From Stenogyne calaminthoides (lineage: Eukaryota > Streptophyta > Magnoliopsida > Lamiales > Lamiaceae): 64,000 nt of DNA. The first letter of the stretch is position 1. Every line of letters starts with the position of its first letter. The notes under the pieces were generated by a model. The model was not told the origin of the DNA. It searched no databases and was given only the letters and a program-made list of their open reading frames with translations. The DNA lies in the NCBI GenBank assembly GCA_037126765.1, contig JBBCBC010000001.1, forward strand, positions 36,812,804-36,876,803. Direction: 5' to 3'. Made by a program: the position numbers and the translations under genes. Below, in pieces: positions 53,835 to 64,000 of the stretch.

Positions 53835-54449
53835 GGCAAATCTGAAAAATTGAAGGTTTTCAGATGCATGAAGTTTTTCAGGATGTACTAAAAAACTCAG
53901 GATAAAATTGAAAGTCCTGAACACCGAGTCTTGGGAAACTCAGTAATCCTGAAGTTCAGTACTCAGTTTTATACTGACATTTTATCAAGGTCAAAACTCA
54001 GTAAGACTGATGGTTAAAATTAGTCTGAAGAAGTTATTAACTCATGCACCTCATTTATTGTCTAACTGAACCTCAAAAATCATTAGCAATAAATGATAAA
54101 ACACCTGAAGAAATAATTGGGCGGGACATTTGAAATTCTCGAGGAAAGTCAATGGTCTGCAGGAACAGTAATTAAATGCATTGTTCATTAATCACCAATA
54201 AGGATAAATTGGCGGCGAAGTACTTGCAAAATCATCCTTTCAATTACCCGTTTTAGCCGGTTTTTTAATCTTGACCGTCAATTCCTTCATCTACGCGATT
54301 TTCCATAAATCAAAGTCTTATATCCATTACAAAGACTCCATTCAAGACTTATTTCAAAAACCTTCATCTTCACGATACTCTGTCTTCCAAAAATCTCCGA
54401 TTACTCAAAATCTTCAATTTCCAAAAACCCTTCACTAAATATCACCAAA
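53835..54449 (+). other. Copia-2 spacer between pol and extra ORF
   Basis: 615 bp without an ORF, alignable with 6238-6875 of Copia-1. Several CTGA/TCAG-rich short motifs; TTTTATACTGACATTTTATC at 53967. It provides the leader of the extra ORF. Confidence 0.65.
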
Positions 54450-57400
54450 ATGACGCTCTCTGTCTACCACAAACTTGCCGTTACCAACAAACCCTGGTAT
54501 GAGAATGTCATTTCTCTGGAAAGCACATCCAACGCGGCTCACGAGGATGAGGCGTTGCACATGCTTCGATTGGCAAAACTCACATGTCTGGTTGCAAATC
54601 AACCAGATGCCGAATACGCCAAAGAGGTAATAGAGTTTGTTGCTAATATGCAATTAGATGAAGAAAATTGCATAGACTCTAAAATTACGGTGTCGCATCT
54701 AGTGCGGACGGAAAAGTATGTGGATTTTGTTAGGGAGTTGTATATTATCCCTAAGAATTTAAATGCCATATATGAGCTGAATGATAGAGGGGAGGACCCT
54801 ACTATGTACATGGTGGGTAGGGAACAAGAATACTTGGATCAAATTGCTGAGCATCCGGTAAAGTTTGAAGCTACTTTGAATAAAAAGCATTTGAAGCCTA
54901 AATATCGAGTACTGTTAGATATTGTGAGCAAATGCATTATGAGTGGATCTGGTAGTTTCGAGCAGATAAGCAAGCCCAAGTTGAGGTTAATGGCGGCGAT
55001 TGAAGATTCTCCTTCACGGGCATTTAATTGGTTGCACTACTTGATCAAAGTGATCAGTCATCAAGCCAAACACATTCAAAAGGTAAATGGAAAGGAAAAA
55101 TCCTACATGCAACCAAGATTGCATTTATCTTGGAAACATGCAGAGAAGAGGAGGACATCTTTGCCAATACAAATACCTTTCCAAAGCGAAAAAGGCTTCA
55201 TACTATTGTTGAAAAGGAGGCCAGTGAATCTGAAGAAACTCAACCTGAAGATCAGCAAGGGTTGAAATCTCCACTTCAGGTTCTTGCTCAGGTGGTGAAA
55301 AATGTACAGGAGCAAGAAACTGAGGAACATGTATTCTCAGAGGTACTTGAAACCTCTCTGAGTTCTGACAAAATTTCTCAGGAAATTTTCAAGGGACCTC
55401 AGATTTCTACTGAAGCAAGGCCAACTCAGACTTCAGAGAAATCTGAACCTCAGGAACTGCTGAATCTGGATGCCCTTCTGAATGAACCTTTTCTCGATCC
55501 ATCAACACTACAACTGATACAATCTGAGCCTAATGTTCCTGAGAGCCCAGAGTTGAAGAAGGGAGAGGCCGAAGAAACTGAATGGCGAAGCAAGGGGGAA
55601 TGATTCATTCTTGACAGATACCCTGAGCTGAGCACTTATCCTGACCTTCAAGATCTCTTCTTCAGGCTCAGAACAACTGTGTATATTCTGAACCAAACTC
55701 TGCCAGAGATGCTGAACAAAGCCTCCTTCAGAGGAGAGGATTGGTGGAATGCTGAAACTGCAACGTTAATAGAGTTTTCAGGCTTCAGAAAAACCAAACT
55801 CAGGATGAAAGTTGCTGATTTTGATGAGCTGGTGAAAAGAAAGTTGGCTGAGAAGAAGAATGCTGAGGCTGGTGAATCCAGTTCTCATAATCAGGAAGAG
55901 GAAAGAGATCAAGAAGGAGAAAAGGGACCTGAGAAAGAAGCCGAACCTGAGAAAGAGAAGGAATCTGAACAAGGAAAAGAAACTCAGGATGATGTGCAAA
56001 AAGAAGCTGGTACTGAGCAGACTGATACCGGACAACCTCAGACTGAAGTTAGCACTCTTCAGGTACATTTTGGCACTATTGTAAATTATGCCAAAGTTAC
56101 TGAAGTACCTATCTTTAAATCTGTTGTTTATGGTATGCAGACTGAGGCTCAATTGGAGCATCCAACTCAGTTGGAACCAGTGGTCCAAACTCCAGTGGTT
56201 GATCTAACCCCAATCCTGGATGAAATCAAGAAGATAGAGCCAATGGTGGAAAAGATGACTCAGATGGAAGTAACATTGGCTGGTCAGACTCAAAAGCTGG
56301 ACAATCTGAGTTCACCATCTGATATGCTGCAATTGCAAACAACTCTCTCAGATAAAATGACTGTTCTGGAAGAGAAGATGGACGGAGTCAGAACAGAAAT
56401 CAATGCCAACATGAAGCAACTATACCAAGACATAACTGCTTATCTTGAAGCTAAGCAGGTTGAGAAGAATGATCAGATGATCAAGACAACTGTTGAGGAA
56501 ATGGGCTCCCTGCTCATGACCAAGATGACAGACATGATGCATGAGGTCTTCTCAAAGCAGTTTGCTACGCTCTCAGCGAATTCTCAATGGCCAAGAATTA
56601 CATGATGAGATTAGAAGATGAGCATGATCAGTTGGCTGGGGAAGTGCGCAGCTTGGGTAAAGAACAATATCACATGGATAATGCATTAACCCAACTTCTC
56701 CCAAGGTATGATGCCAAAAAGGGGGAAAGACTGAGTTCAAAAGGTCAATTGGATAATTTGTTGGCACAGACCTTGGAGAAGAAAGCCAGAGAAGAAGCTA
56801 ATGCAAAGAAGATTCTTGATGTTCTGAGTGAGATTGAGGCCACTGAAAAATTGAAATTCAGAGAAGCTGAAGAACCTGGCCACACTCGGACATCAGAACA
56901 AACAACTCAGGAAATTATTGAAGAGAAGATGACTGAAAGAAGAAGAGTTGAAACGAGCAAAGCTGGTGAAACCCAAGTCAAGCGAAAGGTTGTAGCTTTT
57001 GTTGAGCAAGATAAGAAGAAAAGAGCAAAGGTATCAAAACCTACTCAGAGGAAACTGATCATGGAGTTTGAAGAATCTGAGGAAGAACCAGAGAAAGAAG
57101 AAACTGAAACTCATAAAGAAACCTTCGACACCAAGAAAACACTGAGAGCCCTGCAGATTGAAAAAGAGAAAAGAACTGCTGCTTTGGTCTCAGGTGCTCC
57201 ACTGATCAGAAAGAAGAAGGAAGAAGAGCAGAAAAGAAGAGGTGGTTTCAAAAAGTTCATAGGCAAGAGGAGAGGTACAGAAAAAACTCAGAAGTTACCG
57301 CACATTGATAAGTGGATGCCTCTACAGATCAATGGTGCATGGGAGGAAATCAAGAGAACCTTCTGGTTCTATTATGAAATTCTGAGGGAATGGAGGGGGA

Positions 57401-57700
57401 GAAGGCATTCATTGAGTATCTACTGACATTTTATCCCGAGTATCTGCAGAAGTGGATCAACCTTGCAGATGAAGGCAATACTCAGATTGTAGCTCCAGGA
57501 CCATACATGTACCCAACTCCTAGATTTGAGAATGACTATGTGAATGAAGCAGCCATCTCTTAAGAAATTGCTCAGTATGCTCTTCAGCTAGGCTTAACAG
57601 GAAACAACCCAGAAATCATCAAGGCAAGAGATGAACTGAAGAAGAGGTATTATGAGATGTTTAACTTGGAAATGCCAGAGGATGAGGTGGAAGAAGATTG
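54450..57700 (+). pseudogene. Copia-2 extra ORF after pol, about 1,080 codons, nearly continuous
   Basis: Starts MTLSVYHKLAVTNKPWYENV at 54450 and ends EDEVEED, TGA 57698-57700. Approximate domains: residues 1-245, globular (KLTCLVANQPDAEYAKEVIE, LKPKYRVLLDIVSKCIM, then ATKIAFILETCREEEDIFAN); 245-385, acidic linker; 390-470, WWNAETATLIEFSGFRKTKL; 470-520, E/K-rich; 575-790, long coiled coil (KMTQMEVTLAGQTQKLDNLS); 950-1083, C-terminal domain (HIDKWMPLQINGAWEEIKRT, IVAPGPYMYPTPRF, ELKKRYYEMFNLEMPEDEVE). Breaks: frameshifts near 55060, 55600, 56580 and 57400, and TAA at 57562 where Copia-1 has CAA. No signal peptide or membrane helix. The N-terminal region may belong to the plant transposon-associated family PF20167; not certain. 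Function unknown. Confidence 0.8.
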
Positions 57701-57949
57701 AAGACTATGTACTTCTGAATTGTTTTTGATTTTCATTGTATTTTGTAACTCTTATCCTACATCAATGAAAATTTTATCTCTTATGCTCAAAGATTATATC
57801 TCATTATCTTCTTACATGTCTTTTATATTTGATATGCCTTATGTTTTGAAATTGTTGGGAGATATACCATTTTGGATTGTAATAGATAAACGGAAACCTG
57901 AGTATAGGTTAGGTTTTCTCAAATGTAACAAGATGGTTTTGGCATCATC
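57701..57949 (+). other. Copia-2 3' untranslated region
   Basis: AT-rich, ending in TTTTGGCATCATCAAAAAGG and homologous to 2264-2715 of Copia-1. No gene. Confidence 0.65.
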
Positions 57950-57963
57950 AAAAAGGGGGATAT
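57950..57963 (+). other. Copia-2 polypurine tract
   Basis: AAAAAGGGGGATAT directly before the 3' LTR (TGTTGGGAGA). Confidence 0.88.
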
Positions 57964-59767
57964 TGTTGGGAGATGAATTTAAATAAGATTTTGATTAGAT
58001 CCCAAAACCCCTGAGTATGACATGTTCAGGATAATCTTGATAGTCTGAGTCAGGTTTCAGTATAGATTGTTAAGGAAGATATCTGCACCATGTATAGTTA
58101 GCAGATATAGATCAAGGAATTATGAAGTTATTGAAAACCCTGAAGATACTGAAGAACTGAAGACTCATACGATACTGAAGACTCAGAAGTTACTGAAGAC
58201 TCAGAAGTTACTGAAGACTCAGTAGTTACTGAAGACTCAGGAAGACCTGAATGTTCAGAGGCATTGAAGAAATATCTATCTGAATACATACAAAACTGAG
58301 GAAAACGCACATTTTCAGAAGAATAGATATTGCCCAAAACATTCAAAGTGCAGACAAAAGGAACTAAGTCTAAGTGTTGTTTAAGGTTGTCTCATTCAGA
58401 GAGATTGACCTAAAAGAGTCGTTTTGTTTGTCTACATTCACTGAAGACAAGAACCAATCAGAGGAAGACAACACTGTACTTTACTGACACTGAAAGCTAC
58501 AGGACACTGAATCTTATCAGTAGTACTATGTTCCAGACTGCTAAAATTGGTGATTGGCTGCATGGTTGCAGATTTCCTAAAACATGCAAGGGAGTGTTCA
58601 AACCCTAAAAATAGCCGTTCATCAATAACCAGAAGAGGAAACTCTTGATGCTATCTCTTCCAACGGATAGTTTTTCAAAGAGTGACCTTGGAGAAGTTGC
58701 CTATAAATACCAGTGACCTTCACCATTGAGAGGTTACAGGAAATTTCAAGCAACTCAAGAGCTCATTCGTATTCTTGCAAATTGAAGCACTCGAAAACCC
58801 TAGAATTTCCCAAGTGTTTCACATTGGAGAGAGCTCATTCACTAAGCCTAGATTTGATAGAAATATCCAAAGCTTAGTAGAGATATCCTAGCCTTTACAT
58901 TTGTTCTTATTGTAAAGGATATCTCACCCTAGTTGGAAACCAACCCAAACCCAAACCCTTTGATAAGGTAGTTTGAGTGTGTGATTTGTTGGTGAGTTAG
59001 AGTTGTAAAGAGTGAGTAAGCTACATGTTAGTCAGCCAAAAAACTCTAGAGGAAAAGTTAGTAAGCTACTTGTGGTAGTCTGAAAACTTGTGTGTGCTGA
59101 GTTAGTAAGCTGCAGTGAGTCAGCCAGAAAACTCAAGGTAGAAAAGTGAGTAAGATGCAGTGAGTCATCCTGAAAGCTTTAGGAAGTGGTTAAGGAATTT
59201 CTCTGAAGATCAGAGAGAGTGGACGTAGGAGCTTGAGTCTCTGAACCACTATAATTGCTGTGTTGTTTGCTTTCTGTACTGCATTTTATCTGTTGCATGA
59301 TTTTCACTGAAAGCATATTTTCACTGATAATCAGTTGGAATCAATCCACTGAAACTGCATCAAATTGATCACAGCCTTATCTACTATTTTACTGAGGAAG
59401 AGATTTTCAGCAAACTAAAAACGAGTATAAACTTAGGGCCAACCATTTCGCACTCTTGATTAGCTAGAACAGATAGTTACCAAACTGAACTAACTCTACT
59501 GAGTATTCAGTAAGATAATTATCTGATCCAAGCTTCTCAGGATCTCTGATAAAACTCAGGATCAGTTGGGCTAATCTGAAGCTTCTGAAAGCTGCTCAGG
59601 ATCATTGTCTCAGTAGACTTTGACCCAGGGTGATTTGTGCTTCTCAGGGCAAAATTCTCAGGACAACCTGACCCATCTGATCTCAGTGAAGAAAAAGTTT
59701 TTAAAAATCACTGAACACGTGTATTCCCCCCATACATGTGTGAGACTCATTTGCACCGGGACCAACA
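57964..59767 (+). repeat. Copia-2 3' LTR (full length)
   Basis: 1,804 bp, TGTTGGGAGA...CGGGACCAACA. It keeps the 244 bp missing from the 5' LTR (about 58274-58530). It contains ACTGAAGACTCAG repeats (58137-58250) and the palindromic unit array (about 59010-59190). No gene. Confidence 0.93.
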
Positions 59768-60830
59768 ATAAGTAAATGAAAGGTGACTTACCTGGGAAGC
59801 TAGGTGAAGGTGGTGAATTGGATGGATATACATATACTCCCAAATCTTATATACACAAGATATGCACAAATTCGCAGAGGAGAGCGTGAGCAATTAGGGA
59901 AAAGAAAGAAAAAAAAAAGAAAAAAGAGAGGGTTGCACTAGTTAGCCGAAAAAAAAGTAGAAATATAGAAGAAAAGAAAGAAGAGGATTCTGGCGAAGGG
60001 GATTACGAGAAATTTATTAGATTGAAGCAACAGATTAAATATCGAGAAGTTGAAATCGTGATTTTAAATTTAGAATGTATTGTCTCACTTTCAGGTAAGT
60101 AGAAATTCATTTACACCTACAATACATAAACATATTATTTATGTGATTTATTTATATTGAAATGTTAACCGTGGATATTACGTGAATTACGAGAATGCTT
60201 GGTATTTGATGATTGATATGGAATATTTTTGCAAATTCAATGATTAATATGAAATGAGTCTGTGAGCCAGTTATAGGTATGGAATGAAATTGTGATTTAT
60301 GTGATTACTGTGAAAGGAACTGATGAGTTCGATGTTATATGAATCTTGTGAAATCAGGCTATGTTGGTGTGAATAATTGATGATACGTGGATATTATATG
60401 AGTTTAATTATATGTGAATTTTACGTGATTTGTGAGATTGATTAATATATAGTGATTATTATGGAAAGAGCTTGTGAGCTCGAAAGTTATATGAATTGAA
60501 CTTGTGAGTTCGGCTTTATGTGAATCTTGTGAGATATTTGAGTTGCATTGCATCAAACATATCATGCATGAACATACAAGTACATCGAGATATGAGTGTG
60601 AGGTGTTTTGGCCACGTGGTGGTCAGTGTATTGAGTTTGTTCCGGCGTGTATCCGGAAGTTTTATTCCGGCGTGTATCCGTAAGTTTCATTCTGGCGTGT
60701 ATCCAGATCTTTTATTCCGGCGTGTATCCGAATGCTTTATTCTGGCGTGTATCCAGAAGTTTTACCGGCGTACGTCTATCTGGGAATTTGGGGCCCATTA
60801 TGAATGAAAAGAGAGAGAGAGAGAGGGATA

Positions 60831-60873
<43 letters not shown>

Positions 60874-61288
60874 AGGAGAGGAGAGAGAGAGAGAGTGGGT
60901 GAAAGGAAGTTTGGAGAGGAGTTTGAAAGAAGTTTTTATCGTGCATAATTCATGCTTACTGAGATTTATATGCCTCTCCTAGTTTATGCATTGTAGGTAA
61001 TTCTGATGAAATGTGAGTTGGCCTTACTGGACAAGATGTGGAGCTTCTGCAGGTTTTGAGTGGCTGTGTACATAGATGACGACCTGTTGGGCTTACCGTG
61101 GCTTATTGTGCATCCGATAAAATATATTTTGTCTCTTTTAGATATGTATTATATTATGGTATAAAGTCTAGTGTGTAAGATGATATTGATGTCATAATTG
61201 TTGAAAGAAAGAAAAATTATAGCAGGGTTACATGTTGAATTATATTTATATTCTGATAATATTGGGTTAAATAAGGGTGGTCGTGACA
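59768..61288 (+). repeat. Chromovirus-type LTR3, right part
   Basis: Resumes with the duplicated ATAAG and runs to GTCGTGACA at 61288, matching LTR2 from about 15948. It includes the minisatellite (60641-60790) and a pure GA tract (60809-60897). Unlike LTR1 and LTR2 it is not followed by a primer site, so this is the right edge of the array; flanking DNA starts at 61289. Confidence 0.92.
60641..60790 (+). repeat. 25 bp minisatellite inside LTR3
   Basis: Six units as in LTR1 and LTR2, the last carrying GGCGTACGTCTATC, a small rearrangement. Confidence 0.85.
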
Positions 61289-62278
61289 AGTTTCATGCCT
61301 CCTCTTTGTTCTCAACTCAGTTCTAGCATTTGTAGCAGCTTCAGGATCATTTCTGGATTTTGTTCTTCTCTCATTCCTAGCCAACAATTCAGCAAGAGGA
61401 ATGATTTCATCAGAACTCTCTGAATCAGCATGAGCATTAGTAGTCCCATCATCATCATCATCATCATCATCAGCATCAGCCACATGCTCATATGCTTCAC
61501 TTGGTTCAGTTTCTTCAGCAATTGATTTCTCACTTTCCCCATCAACACTCTTCTCAACAGAGTACTCAACTCCCTTAGCAGATTTTTCACTTTCCTCAGC
61601 CTCTTTCAAACTCTTTTCTAATTCAGATGAATCAGATACAACAATTGGCCTTGAGGCTTGACCCAAATCAAAAATCTTATCCCTCTTTGTCTCAGAGTAG
61701 TCAACCCTGGGCTTGTAGCGGTTCGACCTTCTCCTTGGTTTCACAGGGTTTCTCTTCCTCTTTGGCTTCTTGGAGGAAGAACCAGCAGCAGCAATGTTAG
61801 CCTTAGCCTTCTCAACGGGCTCCCCCATGGAAGTATCTTCCATCTCAACATCAGCTTTAGCATCGGGTTGCACGGGCTCAACATTTTCAGCAGCAGGTTT
61901 TGAATTTTCGTCCCCAACAGTGAAATCATCTTGGAAAACACCACAAAGAGGGTTCGAGGATGAGACATTCGAGAATGGTAGGATGTTTACCTCAAATTCT
62001 CCAAAAGTGATTATCGCAGGAGTTTCAGATCGTTGAAGCGAAATGATCGCCTCGCTCACATTCAGAGGATGTTCGGTTTTAGGGAATGCAACCGAAATTG
62101 GTTCTAGGTTTAGAGTTTCTTGGAGTGTTAGGTTGGATGATTCAGCAGTAGGTGTGGCATTTGAAGAATCGATCGAAGTCGCCATTGATGCAAGAAGATC
62201 AAGCGGATTCGCGATTTCAGGGTTTTCAGAGGAAGGGTTTGAAGGCGTGTTTGGTGAAGTGTTTTGATTTCCAGCCAT
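61289..62278 (-). pseudogene. Copia-4 extra ORF, truncated by the LTR array
   Basis: Starts MAGNQNTSPNTPSNPSSENP at 62278; an upstream in-frame ATG at 62311 is possible but the sequence before MAGN looks like leader. Low-complexity N-terminus, LNLEPISVAFPKTEHPLNVS, a basic nuclear-signal-like cluster (SSKKPKRKRNPVKPRRRSNR), then an acidic C-terminal half with a run of aspartates and IIPLAELLARNERR. It is cut after TKRRHET at 61289; the ORF then reads 23 codons of LTR sequence to a stop at 61217. It shares position, not obvious sequence, with the extra ORFs of Copia-1 to -3. No membrane helix. Function unknown. Confidence 0.7.
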
Positions 62279-63206
62279 TTTGCTATAAATATCAAAATGA
62301 GTTAGTGACAAATAGAATTAAAAATTCAATTCCAACTAATACTTTATGATAAAATCAGTAATACCTCAACTTCTTCAAACTTTCGTACGCACAACTCAGT
62401 TCAAGTTTAAGTACAAAGAACAACACCCATTCAATCCTTAAATAGAAACCAAAATCTGCATGTTACAAGCCATGATCCCACAAAGTGAATGTTCTAGAAA
62501 TGGAGATCATGGGATGCAATGTGATAAAACCATCACTCCCATTACTTCCAATATCCAAACCACACGATTTCTGCCAATTAAAATAAAAATGCCCGAAAAT
62601 AAAATAAAAAACAATGTACAATACCTGAAATTAAATAAAGTGTGGCTATTTTTTGTATTAAATAATCAATTTAATCAAATAGTCACAATTAAATAATTAT
62701 CTAAGTAAAAATCTCTCAAATCAAGTTAATGTTGCAATCAAGAACGGCACACACACACTTCAACATTCATTTTGCCTGTTTTACACAACCAATGTTGCAC
62801 TTTTCATCTTTTCTTTTCTTTTATACACTTAACTCATATTGATCCACCTTTTGAAAAGAGAACATCGTAGTAGCGAACTCCGTGCCCCATAGTTACTCAG
62901 TGGATTATGAGCAAACTGATGTTATATCAATCACCTTTTGAAAAGAAGACATCGTAGTAGCGAACTCCATGCTCCATAGTTACTCAGTGAGAGATTACAT
63001 CTAATGTGTGTATCTTTTTTTTTTGTGCATTTAAGAAGTGTGTGTCCAGAAAATCACAATGACTTGACCCAACAAGAATTTTACTCAAAAGCTCATTTAA
63101 TCTGAGAGAATCGATCAAATCAACCAAGTGCTAAAAAAATCAAACCTGATGTTGCTTCAAATGTTGACACATTTGTTACAACATCCACCCTACAGATCTC
63201 AGATAG
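62279..63206 (-). other. Copia-4 spacer between pol and extra ORF
   Basis: 930 bp, AT-rich, no gene. It contains two copies of a segment of about 65-75 bp (62850-62905 and 62932-62990) sharing CACCTTTTGAAAAG and ACATCGTAGTAGCGAACTCC, then CATAGTTACTCAGTG. Confidence 0.65.
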
Positions 63207-63722
63207 TACACAAACCAAGAGATTTCCTCATAAAGGAAAACCTCTCATGATCAAGGGCTTTAGAAAAAATATCAGCAAGTTGATTATCAGTGGGAACATA
63301 CTCTAACTTCACAATTTCCTTTTCTACAAGGTCTCTTATGAAATAATGTCTTATACTTATGTGCTTGGTAAGAGAATGTTGTACTGGGTTTTTAGAAATG
63401 TTAATAGCACTGTCAGAATATCATTCTCAAGTCCATAGTCAGAATATCATTCTCAAGTCCATAGTCATCAAACATCTTTTTCAACCACAAAAGTTGTGTA
63501 CAACAACTACCAGCAGCAATGTACTCAGACTCTGCAGTAGATTGTGAAACACAATTTTGTTTCTTACTATGCCAGGAAATCAAATTGTTACCCATGTAAA
63601 AGCAACCACCACATGTGCTTTTCCTATCATCAATATCTCCAGCACAATCAGTATCACTATATCCAGTCAATACACTGCTTGTGTCCTTTGTATACCATAT
63701 ACCAAGATCTGTTGTTCAAGCA
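63207..63722 (-). pseudogene. pol: Copia-4 pol: RNase H fragment
   Basis: Enters from 63722 in frame: IWYTKDTSSVLTGYSDTDCA, DDRKSTCGGCFYMGNNLISW, TAESEYIAAGSCCTQLLWLK. A 26 bp tandem duplication (63415-63466) breaks the frame. After it another frame reads INISKNPVQHSLTKHISIRH and VEKEIVKLEYVPTDNQLADI, ending near LGLCTI. The reverse transcriptase has been lost beyond the insertion at 63723 (outside the window). Confidence 0.85.
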
Positions 63723-64000
63723 TGTAGGTCTCGAACGGGTTTTGTGAGGGCAGAAGTCTAGAGGGGAGGGGTGAATAGACTTCTGACAACTTTTTCGTGC
63801 AAGATCAGGTGTAATGGCAGGTTGCCTGATCAGAGTGAATCAGTTTGGAGTGATATCCAACTTACTGATCGCCTGATGGCAGATCAGTTCGGTGTCTATC
63901 AGTTTAACTGATGTGCGGAAGCCAGTTTATACCCGTGTGAAAAACCAGTTTTATCAAATCAGATTCTGAAGTCTATTTTCAATCAGCTGACTGAATTGTC
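63723..64000 (-). repeat. Partial LTR of a second Copia-3-family element
   Basis: TGTAGGTCTCGAACGGGTTT matches the plus-strand start of both Copia-3 LTRs (34449 and 47548), and continues past the window. This copy has intact CAG/CTG motifs where Copia-3 shows CG. Strand is inferred from the match to the Copia-3 LTR orientation. Confidence 0.85.

Larger units (their letters stand above)
18115..59767 (+). mobile_element. Copia-2: Sirevirus-like element, itself carrying two nested insertions
   Basis: Ends are TGTTGG and CCAACA with ATAAG target duplications at 18110-18114 and 59768-59772. Without the nested Tat (18220-31765) and Copia-3 (34449-49113) insertions it is about 13.4 kb. The order is 5' LTR, primer site, gag, pol, extra ORF, polypurine tract and 3' LTR. 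Protein sequence is close to Copia-1 throughout, so both belong to one lineage, though the LTRs are clearly diverged. It has several in-frame stops and four or more frameshifts, so it is inactive as written. It is little affected by the CTG/CAG error pattern and makes a good reference for the others. Confidence 0.93.
61289..63722 (-). mobile_element. Copia-4: 3' portion of an older SIRE-like Copia element
   Basis: Minus-strand fragment with the end of pol (63722-63207), a spacer, and the first 330 codons of an extra ORF (62278-61289). It is truncated on the left by the chromovirus array and on the right by a Copia-3-family LTR. The RNase H (GGCFYMGNNLISWHSKKQN, SCCTQLLWLKKM) is of another SIRE-like branch than Copia-1 to -3. 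It predates both neighbours. Confidence 0.8.

Noticed and set aside
54450..57700. Calling the extra ORF an envelope gene
   Set aside because: Only the position fits. No signal peptide, membrane helix or fusion-like segment is visible, so I leave the function open.
61217..61288. C-terminal 23 residues of the 364-codon ORF as part of the Copia-4 protein
   Set aside because: They are coded by the inserted LTR, as shown by identity with 15150-15219 and 17361-17430.

Overview
The window is wholly repetitive plant nuclear DNA: a nest of LTR retrotransposons with no recognisable free-standing host gene. A plant is indicated by the families present: Copia elements with a tRNA-Met primer site and a large extra ORF after pol (Sirevirus/SIRE-like), a Tat-lineage Ty3/gypsy element with a second RNase H and an antisense spliced ORF, and a chromovirus-type LTR that starts TGTAATACCC after an AAGGAGGGGAGGA polypurine tract. 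I cannot name the species; a eudicot is likely.

Layout. The backbone is a tandem array of a non-autonomous chromovirus derivative, LTR - 212 bp - LTR - 212 bp - LTR, with LTRs of about 2 kb. LTR1 is 1-266 plus 14809-15219 and begins left of the window. LTR2 is 15432-17430. LTR3 is 17643-18114 plus 59768-61288. Copia-1 (267-14808, minus strand, target duplication GAGAG) sits in LTR1. Copia-2 (18115-59767, plus strand, duplication ATAAG) sits in LTR3. Copia-2 itself holds two insertions: a Tat gypsy element (18220-31765, minus, duplication GATTG) in its 5' LTR, and Copia-3 (34449-49113, minus, duplication AGAAG) in its gag. To the right, the array interrupts the downstream ORF of an older SIRE-like element, Copia-4 (61289-63722, minus). 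Copia-4 is cut at 63723 by the start of a further Copia-3-family LTR, which runs off the window.

How the parts work together. Each element carries LTRs for transcription, a primer-binding site and polypurine tract for reverse transcription, gag for the particle, and pol for protease, integrase, reverse transcriptase and RNase H. Copia-1, -2 and -3 also carry a long extra ORF after pol (about 1,080 codons in Copia-2) with an N-terminal globular domain, a coiled coil and a conserved C-terminal domain. No coding region here is fully open.

Two kinds of damage are visible. Copia-2 has true-looking nonsense changes, several being TAG where CAG is expected. Separately, large patches of Copia-1, Copia-3 and the Tat 5' LTR differ from their sister copies almost only at CTG and CAG trinucleotides (CAG to CG or CGG, CTG to CG or CCG). 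This looks like a basecalling or consensus error at CHG-methylated cytosine, so many frameshifts may be technical.
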